A DNA stretch of 39,486 nucleotides from Pelagihabitans sp037969055 (GCA_037969055.1 JBBKWR010000216.1:1-39486), one strand, 5' to 3'; shown: positions 5,853-16,113, counted from the stretch's first letter. The notes: a model not told the origin generated them from the sequence alone. Program-made: numbers and translations.

Positions 5853-8795
5853 CTAAAACTTATAGTTTAACGAAAGGTTGAACATGGTGCCCAATTGGCT
5901 AAAGTGATAACCATCATACGTCATTTGTGAATACCTTTGGTTGAACGTAATCAAATTTGATTGGTTTTGAGTTTGAGCGGCATCTGCTAAAATTGCATCT
6001 CCGGCAGCGTTCTCTGATTTAAAGCTCCATTCTGGCAATACATTCAACAAGTTGTTGATATTTAGAGCAATAGTGAATTTATCCGATGCACTAAAATTGA
6101 TACCTAAATCGGTAACGATTTTTGGAGTAAACTCAGTTCTTAGATTAAACAGGCCATTGTCATCTGTACTTAATCCCTGTTGGAAAAATGTTGTTTTACC
6201 GAAATAGGTATTGTTCAACGAAAAACCAAACTTATTGATGTCATAATTCGCACCTAAAATCCATTTTGTTTTTGGACGGGATGTAAAGAATAATGCTTCT
6301 TGTGTTTGATTCACCACTGACTGTCCTGCTTGTTCTACCAGTGTAGGATTGTTTACCGCACCATCACGTTCATTTTGAATCGTGTAATTTCCTGATAGGT
6401 TAAGATCAAGACTACCCGCGCCTATAGCAACATCCTTGTAGCTAAGTACTACATCAACTCCTGAGGTTTTGGTATCTATCGCATTTACAAAGAAGCTAAC
6501 ATCAGAAAGGTTGTTGTCGGCTAAGATATCATCTAAGGCCGTATTTCCTGCATCTGTTGGTCCTATTTCAGTACTTAGTACGATACGATCTTTTACGGCA
6601 ATATTGTAATAATCGAAAGTATAGCTGAAATTATCCGCAATTTTTCCTCCAAATCCAATAGTAAAATTATTCGAAGTTTCCGCATCCAATTGTGGTATAC
6701 CTAACAGTTTGGCTTGCGTAGAGACATTGTTTATTAATCCCCCTACCTGAATACCTTGTCCGGGAATAAAGCTATACTGTGCTTTTTGCGTATAAATCTG
6801 GTGTAAGGTGGGTGCTCTGAATCCTGAAGAAATAGATCCCCTTATAGTAAAAGCATCGTTCACTATGTAACGTGAACTGAACTTGTACACGAAAGCATTA
6901 CCAAAATCGGAATAGTTCTCTGTTCTGATGGTACCGCTCAATAAGAAAGCCTCGGTTGCATCATAATCTAGACTTAAGTAGCCACCAATATTATAGCGAT
7001 TGAATTTACCTGCGTTTTGTGGTGACGCACCTGCAAATGAATCCGCACCACCGCCATCGTAGGAAGCCAATTCGCCTTCGATAACCTCAAAGGTCTCTGT
7101 TCTGAACTCAGCACCCACACCGATACTAACCTTATCGGAAAGTATCCTGGAGATATCGAGGTTCCCTACGTTGTGTGAAAATTTAGTCCCTCCCGGATCG
7201 AATGATTGCTGACTATTTGATCTATATAATTCCGCACCCTGCGTGAGTTCTATACCTTCACCTGGATCTACTACGGTGTCTCCGTTTGCATCATATTCTG
7301 TAGTGTTTACTTGACCGTCACCATTTGAATCAACCCAAGTTGAAGGAGAATATACGACATTTCGGTTATGTGTTTGGTTCACCTTGTAGGTCTGTAAGTT
7401 ACCACCGGTGGTAAAACTAGCATCGATATTCCAATCATTGATCGTTGATTTGAAACCAACCGTACCATTATAATCACTTAAAAGACCTTCGAATGTGGGT
7501 ACGTATCCATCGTATCCTCCTGCAGTATTGGGATTGTCGCCAGGAAAGAAGTCGGCTAAGTATGGAAAGGCATCAACTGTTCTCCAATATGGCGTTCTAT
7601 AGTTGGCGAAACTGTTTACGGATTTATATACGTAGGCCGCATTTGCATATAATTCAGTGTTTTCGCTTAAATCATAACCGAAATTAACAGAAAACTTGGC
7701 GGCGGCCGTTTCTGGGGAACCGTTAATGTTCCCGGCATCGGGCCTTCTTGAAAGGAATTCGTTCACATCGGCAATGTCGGCACCAAAATCCGCTGCCTCA
7801 CCGGCTGCGTTGACCGTTCCCGGACGATTGGCCAAATTGACTTTGGAAAGATCTACGGTGTAATTTACAAATCCTTGGTCGTTGCCTATGGAGGATCCAT
7901 TGTTCAAGCTGATTCCGAACATTTCCCCATCGCCTTCGGAAGTAATCCCAGTACGGAGGGTTGCAGAACCTACATTGACCGCATCTTTAAGGATAATGTT
8001 CATTACCCCGGCGATCGCATCCGAACCGTATTGGGCGGAAGCACCGTCCCGGAGAATTTCAACCCGCTTGATCGCATCGGTTGGAATGGCAGAAATATCT
8101 GCGCCTGTTTCCCCACGTCCCGGAGAGGTCTGGGTGTAGAGTAGGGCACTTAGGTTCTTTCTTTTCCCATTGATCAATATTAAGGTCCTACTAGGTCCCA
8201 TATTCCGAATTTCATAAGGGTCCAATAAGGAGGTCGCATCGTTTACCGGCGTTTGGACCGTGTTGAAAGAAGGAATCCTGTATTGCAGTGCCTTATCAAA
8301 AGTAACCTGTCCGGTAGAAGTCAATTCCGAGGCTGGCAAAACATCGATTGGCAATGGGGTGTCGGTACTACTACGCGGTGCGGTACGGGTACCTGTTACC
8401 ACGAATTCCTCCAATTGAAGTCCTGCGCCTTCAGAAAGGCTAACATTAATGGCAGTTCGGCCAGCGACATTTTCTTCCTTGTTTCCAAAACCAATATAAC
8501 TGAATACCAAGGTGGCATTGTCGCCAACCGTGATTTCGTAATTTCCGTCAAAATCGGTAGTGGTACCATTGGTGGTTCCTTTTTCCAAAATGTTCACCCC
8601 AGCAAGTGCCAGACCATCTTGATCGATTACTTTACCTGTGACGATGTTTTGTTGAAAAAGATCAACAATAGAAATGTCTGGGCTACCAATTGTTGTTGCC
8701 AAATTAAGTTTAGGCCCATCGTTCGCACGGGATACCGATATTCCTAAAATAAGGACGGCCGTGAGGAGGGATTTTAAAATTTGTGTTCCATTCAT
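5853..8795 (-). CDS. TonB-dependent outer membrane receptor with carboxypeptidase-like N-terminal domain
   Basis: A 980-residue outer-membrane active transporter. In order: a signal peptide (about 1-24), a carboxypeptidase-regulatory-like beta-sandwich (about 52-123; GKVIDQDGLALAGVNILEKG, DFDGNYEI), a TonB-box-like EEFVVTGTR (about 129-137), a plug with RTLILINGKRKN and VEILRDGASAQYGSDAIAGV, and a beta-barrel ending NLSLNYKF with the terminal Phe needed for barrel assembly. An extracellular-loop segment around 485-515 has two EF-hand-like loops. No SusD-like partner is adjacent, and the overall pattern is that of a stand-alone siderophore/vitamin-type receptor rather than SusC. The substrate is unknown. 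It has its own terminator and a long upstream gap. Confidence 0.9.
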   Translation of the reverse strand: MNGTQILKSLLTAVLILGISVSRANDGPKLNLATTIGSPDISIVDLFQQNIVTGKVIDQDGLALAGVNILEKGTTNGTTTDFDGNYEITVGDNATLVFSYIGFGNKEENVAGRTAINVSLSEGAGLQLEEFVVTGTRTAPRSSTDTPLPIDVLPASELTSTGQVTFDKALQYRIPSFNTVQTPVNDATSLLDPYEIRNMGPSRTLILINGKRKNLSALLYTQTSPGRGETGADISAIPTDAIKRVEILRDGASAQYGSDAIAGVMNIILKDAVNVGSATLRTGITSEGDGEMFGISLNNGSSIGNDQGFVNYTVDLSKVNLANRPGTVNAAGEAADFGADIADVNEFLSRRPDAGNINGSPETAAAKFSVNFGYDLSENTELYANAAYVYKSVNSFANYRTPYWRTVDAFPYLADFFPGDNPNTAGGYDGYVPTFEGLLSDYNGTVGFKSTINDWNIDASFTTGGNLQTYKVNQTHNRNVVYSPSTWVDSNGDGQVNTTEYDANGDTVVDPGEGIELTQGAELYRSNSQQSFDPGGTKFSHNVGNLDISRILSDKVSIGVGAEFRTETFEVIEGELASYDGGGADSFAGASPQNAGKFNRYNIGGYLSLDYDATEAFLLSGTIRTENYSDFGNAFVYKFSSRYIVNDAFTIRGSISSGFRAPTLHQIYTQKAQYSFIPGQGIQVGGLINNVSTQAKLLGIPQLDAETSNNFTIGFGGKIADNFSYTFDYYNIAVKDRIVLSTEIGPTDAGNTALDDILADNNLSDVSFFVNAIDTKTSGVDVVLSYKDVAIGAGSLDLNLSGNYTIQNERDGAVNNPTLVEQAGQSVVNQTQEALFFTSRPKTKWILGANYDINKFGFSLNNTYFGKTTFFQQGLSTDDNGLFNLRTEFTPKIVTDLGINFSASDKFTIALNINNLLNVLPEWSFKSENAAGDAILADAAQTQNQSNLITFNQRYSQMTYDGYHFSQLGTMFNLSLNYKF

Positions 8796-9093
8796 AATGT
8801 TCTTTTTAAGTTTGGAGTTTAGTTTTTATACTCTTTTAAATGTTTTCGAGCGGGCCCAATATATGACAATTTCTTAATAAGTTGTTAAAATTTTTACATT
8901 TCCTTATAAAAAAAGAAAATTGGACGCATGCTTACCGGAATTAAAAATTGGTAGAAATTACGCAAGATACAAGGGAACAATAGCAATGGTCCTTGAGATA
9001 AATAATAAAAAGAGGCGTTAATTGATACCTATAATAATCGAAGCTATAAATATGAATGTATAAACTATATTTGCAGCCTTAAATCAGGATGTG
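8796..9093. other. 298-nt AT-rich divergent intergenic region
   Basis: This gap separates the reverse TonB receptor gene from forward ychF. It holds the ychF -7 motif at its right end. For the receptor, the nearest match on the reverse strand is TATATTGG around 8861-8868, one base off TAnnTTTG. I see no gene, RNA or strong hairpin here. Confidence 0.5.
9066..9073 (+). promoter_or_regulatory. Bacteroidota -7 promoter motif for ychF
   Basis: TATATTTG matches TAnnTTTG exactly and lies 20 nt before the ATG at 9094. No clear TTTG -33 element is visible upstream. Confidence 0.55.
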
Positions 9094-10188
9094 ATGAAAG
9101 CAGGTATCGTAGGATTGCCCAATGTAGGGAAATCAACCTTATTTAATTGTTTGTCCAATGCAAAGGCACAAAGTGCTAATTTCCCTTTTTGTACCATCGA
9201 ACCAAACATTGGCGTGGTAAACGTTCCCGATGGACGATTACAAAAACTGGAGGAATTGGTGAAACCGGAAAGGGTATTGCCCGCGACCGTTGAGATTGTA
9301 GATATTGCCGGTTTGGTAAAAGGGGCGAGCAAAGGAGAGGGATTAGGAAATCAATTTTTGGGCAATATTCGCGAAACCGATGCTATTTTGCATGTTTTAC
9401 GTTGCTTTGACAATGATAATATTGTTCATGTGGATGGTTCCATAGATCCAATTAGGGATAAGGAAACCATTGATATGGAACTGCAGCTAAAAGATCTTGA
9501 AACCGTTGATAAAAAACTTGAAAAGGTAAAACGTGCGGCCAAAACTGGAAATAAGGAGGCCCAAAAGGAAGAAGTCGTCTTAATGGCTATCAAATCGGGT
9601 TTGGAGGCGGGAGTGTCTATCAGGGCCATTGAAATTTCGAAAGAGGACCGAAAAGAATTTGTTCAACCCTTGCAGTTTATTACGGATAAACCGGTAATGT
9701 ACGTATGCAATGTCGATGAGGAATCTGCTGTCACAGGAAATGCTTATGTCGAAATGGTAAAAGCGAACGTGGCCAACGAAAAAGCAGAGGTGGTCGTTCT
9801 TGCCGTAGGTACGGAGGCGGATATAACCGAATTGGACACTTACGAAGAACGCCAAATGTTCTTAGAAGATCTTGGCCTGACCGAACCGGGATCCGCCAAA
9901 CTTATCCGCGGCGCCTATAAATTATTGGACCTGGAAACCTATTTTACGGCTGGTGTGAAAGAGGTTCGTGCTTGGACAATACCTGTTGGGGCAACTGCTC
10001 CTCAGGCGGCGGGAGTAATCCACACCGATTTTGAAAAGGGTTTTATCCGTGCAGAAGTCATTTCATATAGCGATTACGTTACCTTGGGGAGTGAGGCCAA
10101 AGTAAAAGAAGCGGGTAAAATGAGGGTGGAAGGTAAAGATTATATCGTGAAGGATGGAGATGTGATGCATTTTAGGTTCAATGTCTAA
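9094..10188 (+). CDS. ychF: Redox-regulated ATPase YchF (Obg-family)
   Basis: A translation-factor-type P-loop ATPase of the Obg family that binds ribosomes and is implicated in stress responses. The 364-residue length matches E. coli YchF (363). Visible are the P-loop GLPNVGKST, the ANFPFCTIEPN switch region, DIAGLVKGAS (G3) and NVDE in place of the usual NKxD, which explains the ATP preference in this family. The C-terminal TGS-type domain contains TIPVGATAPQAAGVIHTDFEKGFIRAEV. I start at ATG 9094; a GTG directly before it is in frame but the family begins MKAGIVGLPN. It stands alone. Confidence 0.96.
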   Translation: MKAGIVGLPNVGKSTLFNCLSNAKAQSANFPFCTIEPNIGVVNVPDGRLQKLEELVKPERVLPATVEIVDIAGLVKGASKGEGLGNQFLGNIRETDAILHVLRCFDNDNIVHVDGSIDPIRDKETIDMELQLKDLETVDKKLEKVKRAAKTGNKEAQKEEVVLMAIKSGLEAGVSIRAIEISKEDRKEFVQPLQFITDKPVMYVCNVDEESAVTGNAYVEMVKANVANEKAEVVVLAVGTEADITELDTYEERQMFLEDLGLTEPGSAKLIRGAYKLLDLETYFTAGVKEVRAWTIPVGATAPQAAGVIHTDFEKGFIRAEVISYSDYVTLGSEAKVKEAGKMRVEGKDYIVKDGDVMHFRFNV

Positions 10189-10424
10189 AGTCGAGGTTTT
10201 CGGTATATCCCAAATGCCAAAACCCAAATTTTTTAAATCTTTTTAACATCTGGAACTTGGAATTTGAACCAAGAAGCTAGAATCCGATACCTTGCAGTAT
10301 TGTTCTTTGGGCGTTTGCTATCAACAATCGACATATCCCATTGTTAATTACTTTAACAGAAAGGGGGTTTTATCTTTTTGCAACTCGTGTTATCTTAGCG
10401 GCACTTTCAAACAAACCCCTAAAC

Positions 10425-12287
10425 ATGTCTGAAAACTCCCAATATACCGAAGATAACATTCGTTCCCTGGATTGGAAAGAGCACATTCGCATGCGTCCTG
10501 GAATGTACATTGGCAAATTGGGCGATGGTTCTTCCGCCGATGACGGTATCTACATTCTACTGAAGGAAACCATCGACAACTGTATCGATGAATTTGTAAT
10601 GGGTGCAGGAAAGACCATTGAAATCGGAATCAAAGATAACGTCGTAAAGGTCCGTGATTACGGCCGTGGAATACCACTAGGAAAGGTGGTCGATGTGGTT
10701 TCTAAGATGAACACGGGGGGTAAATACGACTCGCGGGCCTTCAAGAAATCCGTAGGCCTTAATGGGGTAGGTACCAAGGCGGTCAATGCGCTCTCGTCCT
10801 TTTTTAAGGTGGAATCGATGCGCGACAACCAACTAAAATCGGCTGAATTTAAAGCAGGGGATCTCGTGATTGAAGAAGGACCCTTAGAAAGTTCGAAGCG
10901 AAGGGGCACCAAGGTGCTTTTCACGCCCGACGAAGCCATTTTTAAGAAATATAAGTACCGTAACGAGTATATTGAGAGAATGCTCAAAAACTACGTTTAC
11001 CTTAACCCTGGCCTGACCATCCTTTTCAATGGCGAAAAATTCTTTTCCGAGAACGGTTTAAAAGATTTACTGGAGGACAACAATAATATGGATGATATGC
11101 TGTATCCGGTCATCCATTTAAAAGGCGAGGACATCGAAGTAGCCATTACCCACAGCAAAACCCAGTACAGTGAAGAATATCATTCTTTTGTAAATGGACA
11201 AAACACGACGCAAGGGGGAACGCATCAAACTGCATTTCGGGAGGCTTTGGTTAGGACCATTCGTGATTTCTACGGCAAGGGTTATGATCCCTCCGACATT
11301 AGAAAATCGATTATTTCAGCCATTGCCATCAAGGTGATGGAGCCCGTCTTTGAAAGCCAGACCAAGACAAAATTGGGCTCAACCGACATGGGGGGCGATT
11401 TGCCTACCGTACGATCTTATATCAATGATTTCCTGGGTAAGTACCTGGACAACTATTTGCACCAACACCCAGAAACCGCAGAGGCGCTCCAAAGAAAGAT
11501 CATGCAGGCAGAGCGCGAACGAAAAGAGCTTTCAGGTATCCGTAAACTCGCAAAGGATAGGGCGAAGAAGGCCAACCTGCACAATAAAAAACTAAGGGAT
11601 TGTAGGGTTCATTTGGCCGATATGAAACATGATCGGCGTTTGGAGAGCACGCTATTTATCACGGAAGGAGATTCGGCTTCAGGGTCGATAACCAAATCCC
11701 GGGACGTAAATACCCAAGCTGTCTTTAGCTTGAGGGGTAAGCCCCTCAATTCTTATGGAATGTCTAAAAAAATCGTTTATGAGAACGAAGAATTCAATCT
11801 TTTGCAGGCTGCACTGAATATTGAGGACTCCATTGAGGATCTGCGCTACAACAATGTGGTGATCGCCACCGATGCCGATGTCGACGGAATGCACATTCGC
11901 TTGTTGCTGATCACCTTTTTTCTACAATTTTTTCCTGAAATGATAAAGGAGGGCCATCTTTACATCCTGCAAACACCTTTGTTCAGGGTACGTAACAAAA
12001 AAGAAACCATTTATTGTTATAGCGATGAGGAACGCAGGAATGCTATAACAAAACTTTCTGGCAAACCTGAAATTACCCGATTTAAGGGATTAGGGGAAAT
12101 ATCACCGGACGAATTCCAACATTTTATTGGAGAGGATATTCGGCTCGAACCGGTCATGCTCGACAAGGCCATGTCAATAGAAAATCTCCTGGAATTTTAT
12201 ATGGGCAAGAATACGCCAGACCGCCAGGAATTTATAATAAATAACCTTAAAGTAGAAGTTGATATAGCAACCGAAAACCAATTATAA
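10425..12287 (+). CDS. parE: DNA topoisomerase IV subunit B
   Basis: The ATPase subunit of topoisomerase IV, which with ParC decatenates chromosomes. The 620-residue protein has a GHKL ATPase (E48 and N52 in LLKETIDN; DYGRGIP; GLNGVGTKAVNALS), a transducer domain, and a TOPRIM domain with EGDSA (from E414) and DADVD (483-487), the Mg2+-binding acidic residues. The open frame extends 28 codons upstream, but MSENSQYTEDNIRSLDWKEH is the natural start; the upstream stretch is spacer. A TATCTTAG element at 10391-10398 is one base from TAnnTTTG. parC follows 25 nt later, so the two are one operon. Lengths and pairing favour ParE over GyrB. Confidence 0.93.
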   Translation: MSENSQYTEDNIRSLDWKEHIRMRPGMYIGKLGDGSSADDGIYILLKETIDNCIDEFVMGAGKTIEIGIKDNVVKVRDYGRGIPLGKVVDVVSKMNTGGKYDSRAFKKSVGLNGVGTKAVNALSSFFKVESMRDNQLKSAEFKAGDLVIEEGPLESSKRRGTKVLFTPDEAIFKKYKYRNEYIERMLKNYVYLNPGLTILFNGEKFFSENGLKDLLEDNNNMDDMLYPVIHLKGEDIEVAITHSKTQYSEEYHSFVNGQNTTQGGTHQTAFREALVRTIRDFYGKGYDPSDIRKSIISAIAIKVMEPVFESQTKTKLGSTDMGGDLPTVRSYINDFLGKYLDNYLHQHPETAEALQRKIMQAERERKELSGIRKLAKDRAKKANLHNKKLRDCRVHLADMKHDRRLESTLFITEGDSASGSITKSRDVNTQAVFSLRGKPLNSYGMSKKIVYENEEFNLLQAALNIEDSIEDLRYNNVVIATDADVDGMHIRLLLITFFLQFFPEMIKEGHLYILQTPLFRVRNKKETIYCYSDEERRNAITKLSGKPEITRFKGLGEISPDEFQHFIGEDIRLEPVMLDKAMSIENLLEFYMGKNTPDRQEFIINNLKVEVDIATENQL

Positions 12288-12312
12288 ACCAAGTAAATAC
12301 GACTCTTTCTAA

Positions 12313-15027
12313 ATGGAAGAAAATGACGAATTGAACGAAGATCATAACGAAGACCAACCTGCCGAACAGGCAGGACCGTCCGGGGGAGAATCACAGAACG
12401 ATGATTCCAACGAAGCCCTCACAAGGGTATCGGGCATGTACAAAGATTGGTTTTTGGATTATGCTTCCTATGTGATTTTAGAACGCGCCGTACCTGCTAT
12501 CGAAGACGGTTTTAAACCAGTACAGCGCCGGATCATGCATGCCCTAAAGGAGCTGGATGATGGCCGTTATAACAAGGTGGCCAATGTAGTTGGGCATACC
12601 ATGCAGTACCACCCCCACGGGGACGCAAGTATCGGTGATGCCATGGTGCAGATTGGGCAAAAGGAACTATTAATAGATACCCAAGGTAACTGGGGTAATA
12701 TTTTAACAGGGGACGGTGCGGCCGCTTCCCGATATATTGAGGCAAGGCTGTCTAAATTTGCGTTGGAAGTTGTCTTCAGTCCGAAGATAACCGAATGGCA
12801 AATGTCGTATGACGGCAGGAAGAAAGAACCCGTTAATCTCCCCGTAAAATTCCCACTCTTATTGGCGCAAGGGGCGGAAGGTATTGCCGTAGGCCTATCC
12901 ACCAAAATCCTTCCACACAATTTTATAGAACTCATAGATGCCTCCATAAAACATCTTAAAGGGCAACGCTTCAAGTTGTATCCGGACTTTCCTACGGGCG
13001 GAATTATCGATGTGGCCAATTACAATGAGGGTCTAAGGGGCGGAAAAATACGGGTTCGGGCCAAAATTTCACAACAAGACAAGAATACATTGGTAATTAC
13101 GGAGATACCCTATGGCACCAATACATCATCTTTAATAGATTCTATCCTAAAAGCAAATGATAAAGGAAAGATTAAAATCAAGAAAATTGACGATAATACC
13201 GCGGCCGAGGTAGAGATATTGGTGCATCTGCCTTCTGGTATTTCTCCAGACAAGACCATTGATGCGCTATATGCCTTTACTGCTTGCGAAAGTAGTATTT
13301 CCCCTTTGGGTTGTATCATTGAGGACAATAAGCCCCTGTTTATAGGCGTGACCGAAATGCTGGTTCGATCTACAGATAATACGGTAGAATTGTTGAAAAC
13401 GGAACTGGAGATCCAGCTGGGAGAGCTTGAAGAACAGTGGCATTACGCTTCGTTGGAACGCATTTTCATCGAAAACAGGATCTATCGCGACATAGAAGAA
13501 GAGGAAACTTGGGAAGGGGTCATCACGGCCATTGACAAGGGGTTAAAACCATTTGCCAAAAAGTTAAGGCGCGCGGTTATCGAAGACGATATCTTGCGTT
13601 TGACCGAGATCAAGATCAAACGTATCTCCAAGTTTGATTTGGACAAGGCGCAGCAAAATTTAGACAATCTCGAGGAAAAAATAGCCGAGGTAAAGTATCA
13701 CTTGGCCAACTTGGTGGTATTTGCCATAGATTATTTTAAGGGACTAAAAGATCGCTATGGCAAAGGAAGGGAACGAAAATCTGAAATAAGAACCTTTGAC
13801 GATATTGAAGCCACCAAAGTGGTCATCCGTAACACCAAACTATATGTTAACCGGGACGAAGGTTTTGTGGGCACCTCCCTAAAGCGTGATGAGTATGTTA
13901 CCGATTGTAGTGACATCGATGATATCATTGTATTTACTCGCAATGGGCAAATGATGGTGACCAAAGTGGATGCCAAGACCTTTGTCGACAAGAATATCAT
14001 CCATGTGGCCGTTTTCAAGAAAAAGGACAAACGAACCATCTACAATATGATTTATAAAGACGGGAAGGGAGGCCCATCTTATATAAAAAGGTTTAACGTC
14101 ACTGGTGTTACGCGAGATAAAATGTATGATCTCACCAATGGCAAGGCCAGTTCTGACGTACTTTATTTCTCGGATAATCCCAATGGCGAGGCGGAAGTAA
14201 TTACCGTCCTCCTAAGACAAGTCGGAAGTGTAAAAAAACTGAAATGGGATATTGACTTTGCAGATGTTTTGATCAAAGGTCGCGCCTCCAAAGGAAACTT
14301 GGTGACCAAATACACGGTAAAACGAATTGAACTTAAAGAAAAAGGGGTATCAACTCTTAAGCCTAGAAAAATTTGGTTCGATGACGTGGTTCGACGGCTG
14401 AATGTCGACGGTAGGGGGGGACTTTTGGGCGAATTTCGTGGGGATGACCTAATCCTTATCGTGACCCAAAAGGGAGTGGCAAAGACGATATCACCTACCA
14501 TGTCTACCCATTTCGACGAGGACATGATCGTACTCGAAAAATGGAATCCCAACAAGCCGATATCCGCCATTTATTTCGATGGCGAAAAAGAAAGATATTA
14601 TGTGAAACGATTTGTGATCGAGAACGAAAACAAGGAAGAAATATTCATCTCAGAACACCCAAAATCAGTTTTGGAATTGGTTTCCACGGATTGGCGCCCA
14701 GTTGTAGAAATCGAGTTTGTAAAACCAAGAGGAAAAGAAGCAAAGGAAAACCAAATATTTGATATAGAGAATTTTATATCGATTAAAGGCATTAAAGCTT
14801 TAGGCAATCAATTGACGACTGAAAAACTTAAAAATGTAAATTCCCTTGAGCCACTACCCTATGAAGAGCCAACACCACAGGAGCCGGATGAGATAGAGGT
14901 TATCGACGAAGAAAATGTCGATTCCGAACCAGATCTGCCTATCAAGAAAAAACGAGGCAAGAAAGATTCCACGGCTAAAGAACAGGATGACGAAGAGGAT
15001 GGGGAAGGGCAGACAAAATTATTTTAA
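12313..15027 (+). CDS. parC: DNA topoisomerase IV subunit A
   Basis: The breakage-reunion subunit of topoisomerase IV. In its 904 residues, an acidic N-terminal extension (about 1-35) precedes the winged-helix core. The catalytic tyrosine is Y141 in AASRYIEARL, and the quinolone-interaction helix carries HPHGDASIGDAM (from H100), with Ala105 and Asp109 where E. coli ParC has Ser80 and Glu84. A long coiled-coil region (about 425-475) and a C-terminal beta-propeller-like part follow, ending in a Lys/Glu/Asp-rich tail (about 865-904). Both termini are more charged than usual. It is directly downstream of parE and presumably co-translated in balance with it. Confidence 0.93.
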   Translation: MEENDELNEDHNEDQPAEQAGPSGGESQNDDSNEALTRVSGMYKDWFLDYASYVILERAVPAIEDGFKPVQRRIMHALKELDDGRYNKVANVVGHTMQYHPHGDASIGDAMVQIGQKELLIDTQGNWGNILTGDGAAASRYIEARLSKFALEVVFSPKITEWQMSYDGRKKEPVNLPVKFPLLLAQGAEGIAVGLSTKILPHNFIELIDASIKHLKGQRFKLYPDFPTGGIIDVANYNEGLRGGKIRVRAKISQQDKNTLVITEIPYGTNTSSLIDSILKANDKGKIKIKKIDDNTAAEVEILVHLPSGISPDKTIDALYAFTACESSISPLGCIIEDNKPLFIGVTEMLVRSTDNTVELLKTELEIQLGELEEQWHYASLERIFIENRIYRDIEEEETWEGVITAIDKGLKPFAKKLRRAVIEDDILRLTEIKIKRISKFDLDKAQQNLDNLEEKIAEVKYHLANLVVFAIDYFKGLKDRYGKGRERKSEIRTFDDIEATKVVIRNTKLYVNRDEGFVGTSLKRDEYVTDCSDIDDIIVFTRNGQMMVTKVDAKTFVDKNIIHVAVFKKKDKRTIYNMIYKDGKGGPSYIKRFNVTGVTRDKMYDLTNGKASSDVLYFSDNPNGEAEVITVLLRQVGSVKKLKWDIDFADVLIKGRASKGNLVTKYTVKRIELKEKGVSTLKPRKIWFDDVVRRLNVDGRGGLLGEFRGDDLILIVTQKGVAKTISPTMSTHFDEDMIVLEKWNPNKPISAIYFDGEKERYYVKRFVIENENKEEIFISEHPKSVLELVSTDWRPVVEIEFVKPRGKEAKENQIFDIENFISIKGIKALGNQLTTEKLKNVNSLEPLPYEEPTPQEPDEIEVIDEENVDSEPDLPIKKKRGKKDSTAKEQDDEEDGEGQTKLF

Positions 15028-15129
15028 GGGTCCATCCAAATAGTATGCTTTGTTTATTATTGGCTTGGGTAAAGATTGGCCAAATATGTTAATAAAATCA
15101 ACAAATTAACAAACAGCATGGAATATGAT

Positions 15130-15137
15130 TATCTTTG
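15130..15137 (+). promoter_or_regulatory. Bacteroidota -7 promoter motif for the sterol-desaturase-family gene
   Basis: TATCTTTG matches TAnnTTTG, 15 nt before ATG 15153. The open frame extends through this motif via a TTG codon, but a -7 element there argues for the later ATG. No convincing -33 element was found. Confidence 0.5.
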
Positions 15138-15152
15138 GCAAAATTTGAGTTA

Positions 15153-16109
15153 ATGGACTTTACCAACCCCCTGGTATACGGAGTACCCTGTTTTATTGCC
15201 TTTATTCTTCTCGAACTAACTTATAGCAAGACCCATGGAGACGATCATTTGTACGAATGGAAAGATTTATTCGCAAGTGGTTTTATGGGAGTGGGATCGG
15301 CCCTTATAGGCCCTTTGTTCAAGGTTATATTTGCTATAGTACTTTTTAGTTTTACCTATGAATTATTCAATCCTGAGGTCGCTGGCGTCAGGACTAATAT
15401 CATGGGATACACCTCGTTCGGTTATGTTTGGTACGTTTGGTTGCTTTGCCAATTGGCAGATGATTTTACGTATTACTGGTTTCACCGCGCCAATCATGAG
15501 ATACGGGTGCTTTGGGCAGCACATATTGTGCACCATTCTTCCCATAATTTTAATTTGGGCACAGCGGTACGTAATGGATGGTTCACCATTTTATACAAAC
15601 CTTTTTTTTATATGTGGATGCCCGCGCTTGGCTTTCCTCCAGAAATGGTAATGGTCTGTTTGGGAATAGAAGCATTATGGCAGTTCCAATTGCATTCGGT
15701 GTATGTACCCAAAATGGGTTTTATCGAGAAAATTTTCAATACACATACGATGCATCAGGTGCACCATGCCCAAAATGTAGAGTATTTGGATAAGAACCAC
15801 GGTGGGTTTCTGAACATCTTTGATAAGATTTTTGGAACGTGGAAGGAGCTGGATGATAATATTGACGTTAAATATGGCGTCATACACTCTCCAAATTCGA
15901 ACAACCCAATGGTAATCCTTACACATGAGTACAAGGATATTTGGAACGATATAAAAAAATCGCCCAGACTTTCGGACAAATTAAGGTATATCTTCGGTCC
16001 TCCAGGATGGAGCCATGATGGCAGCACCATGACCGTAAAACAGCAGCAGCGATTGTTCAGGGAGGAAAAAATAAAGAATCCAGAAATAGCCTTCAGTCGC
16101 CCAAATTGA
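15153..16109 (+). CDS. Sterol desaturase / fatty acid hydroxylase family protein
   Basis: A membrane di-iron oxygenase-fold protein of 318 residues. Three histidine clusters are present: HRANH, HIVHHSSHNFN and HQVHH, matching the HxxxH/HxxHH pattern of the fatty acid hydroxylase superfamily. Several hydrophobic segments (near residues 4-20, 40-70, 85-105 and 145-170) predict an integral membrane protein with the His boxes on the cytoplasmic side. Likely substrates are lipids, such as fatty acid or ornithine-lipid hydroxylation, carotenoids or hopanoid-like compounds; the sequence does not decide. It stands alone after parC, with its own -7 motif, and converges on the TerC gene. Confidence 0.88.
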   Translation: MDFTNPLVYGVPCFIAFILLELTYSKTHGDDHLYEWKDLFASGFMGVGSALIGPLFKVIFAIVLFSFTYELFNPEVAGVRTNIMGYTSFGYVWYVWLLCQLADDFTYYWFHRANHEIRVLWAAHIVHHSSHNFNLGTAVRNGWFTILYKPFFYMWMPALGFPPEMVMVCLGIEALWQFQLHSVYVPKMGFIEKIFNTHTMHQVHHAQNVEYLDKNHGGFLNIFDKIFGTWKELDDNIDVKYGVIHSPNSNNPMVILTHEYKDIWNDIKKSPRLSDKLRYIFGPPGWSHDGSTMTVKQQQRLFREEKIKNPEIAFSRPN

Positions 16110-16113
16110 TTAT

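Noticed and set aside
8253..8747. 164-residue forward ORF inside the TonB receptor gene
   Set aside because: Antisense to the signal, carboxypeptidase-like and plug regions; no recognisable features.
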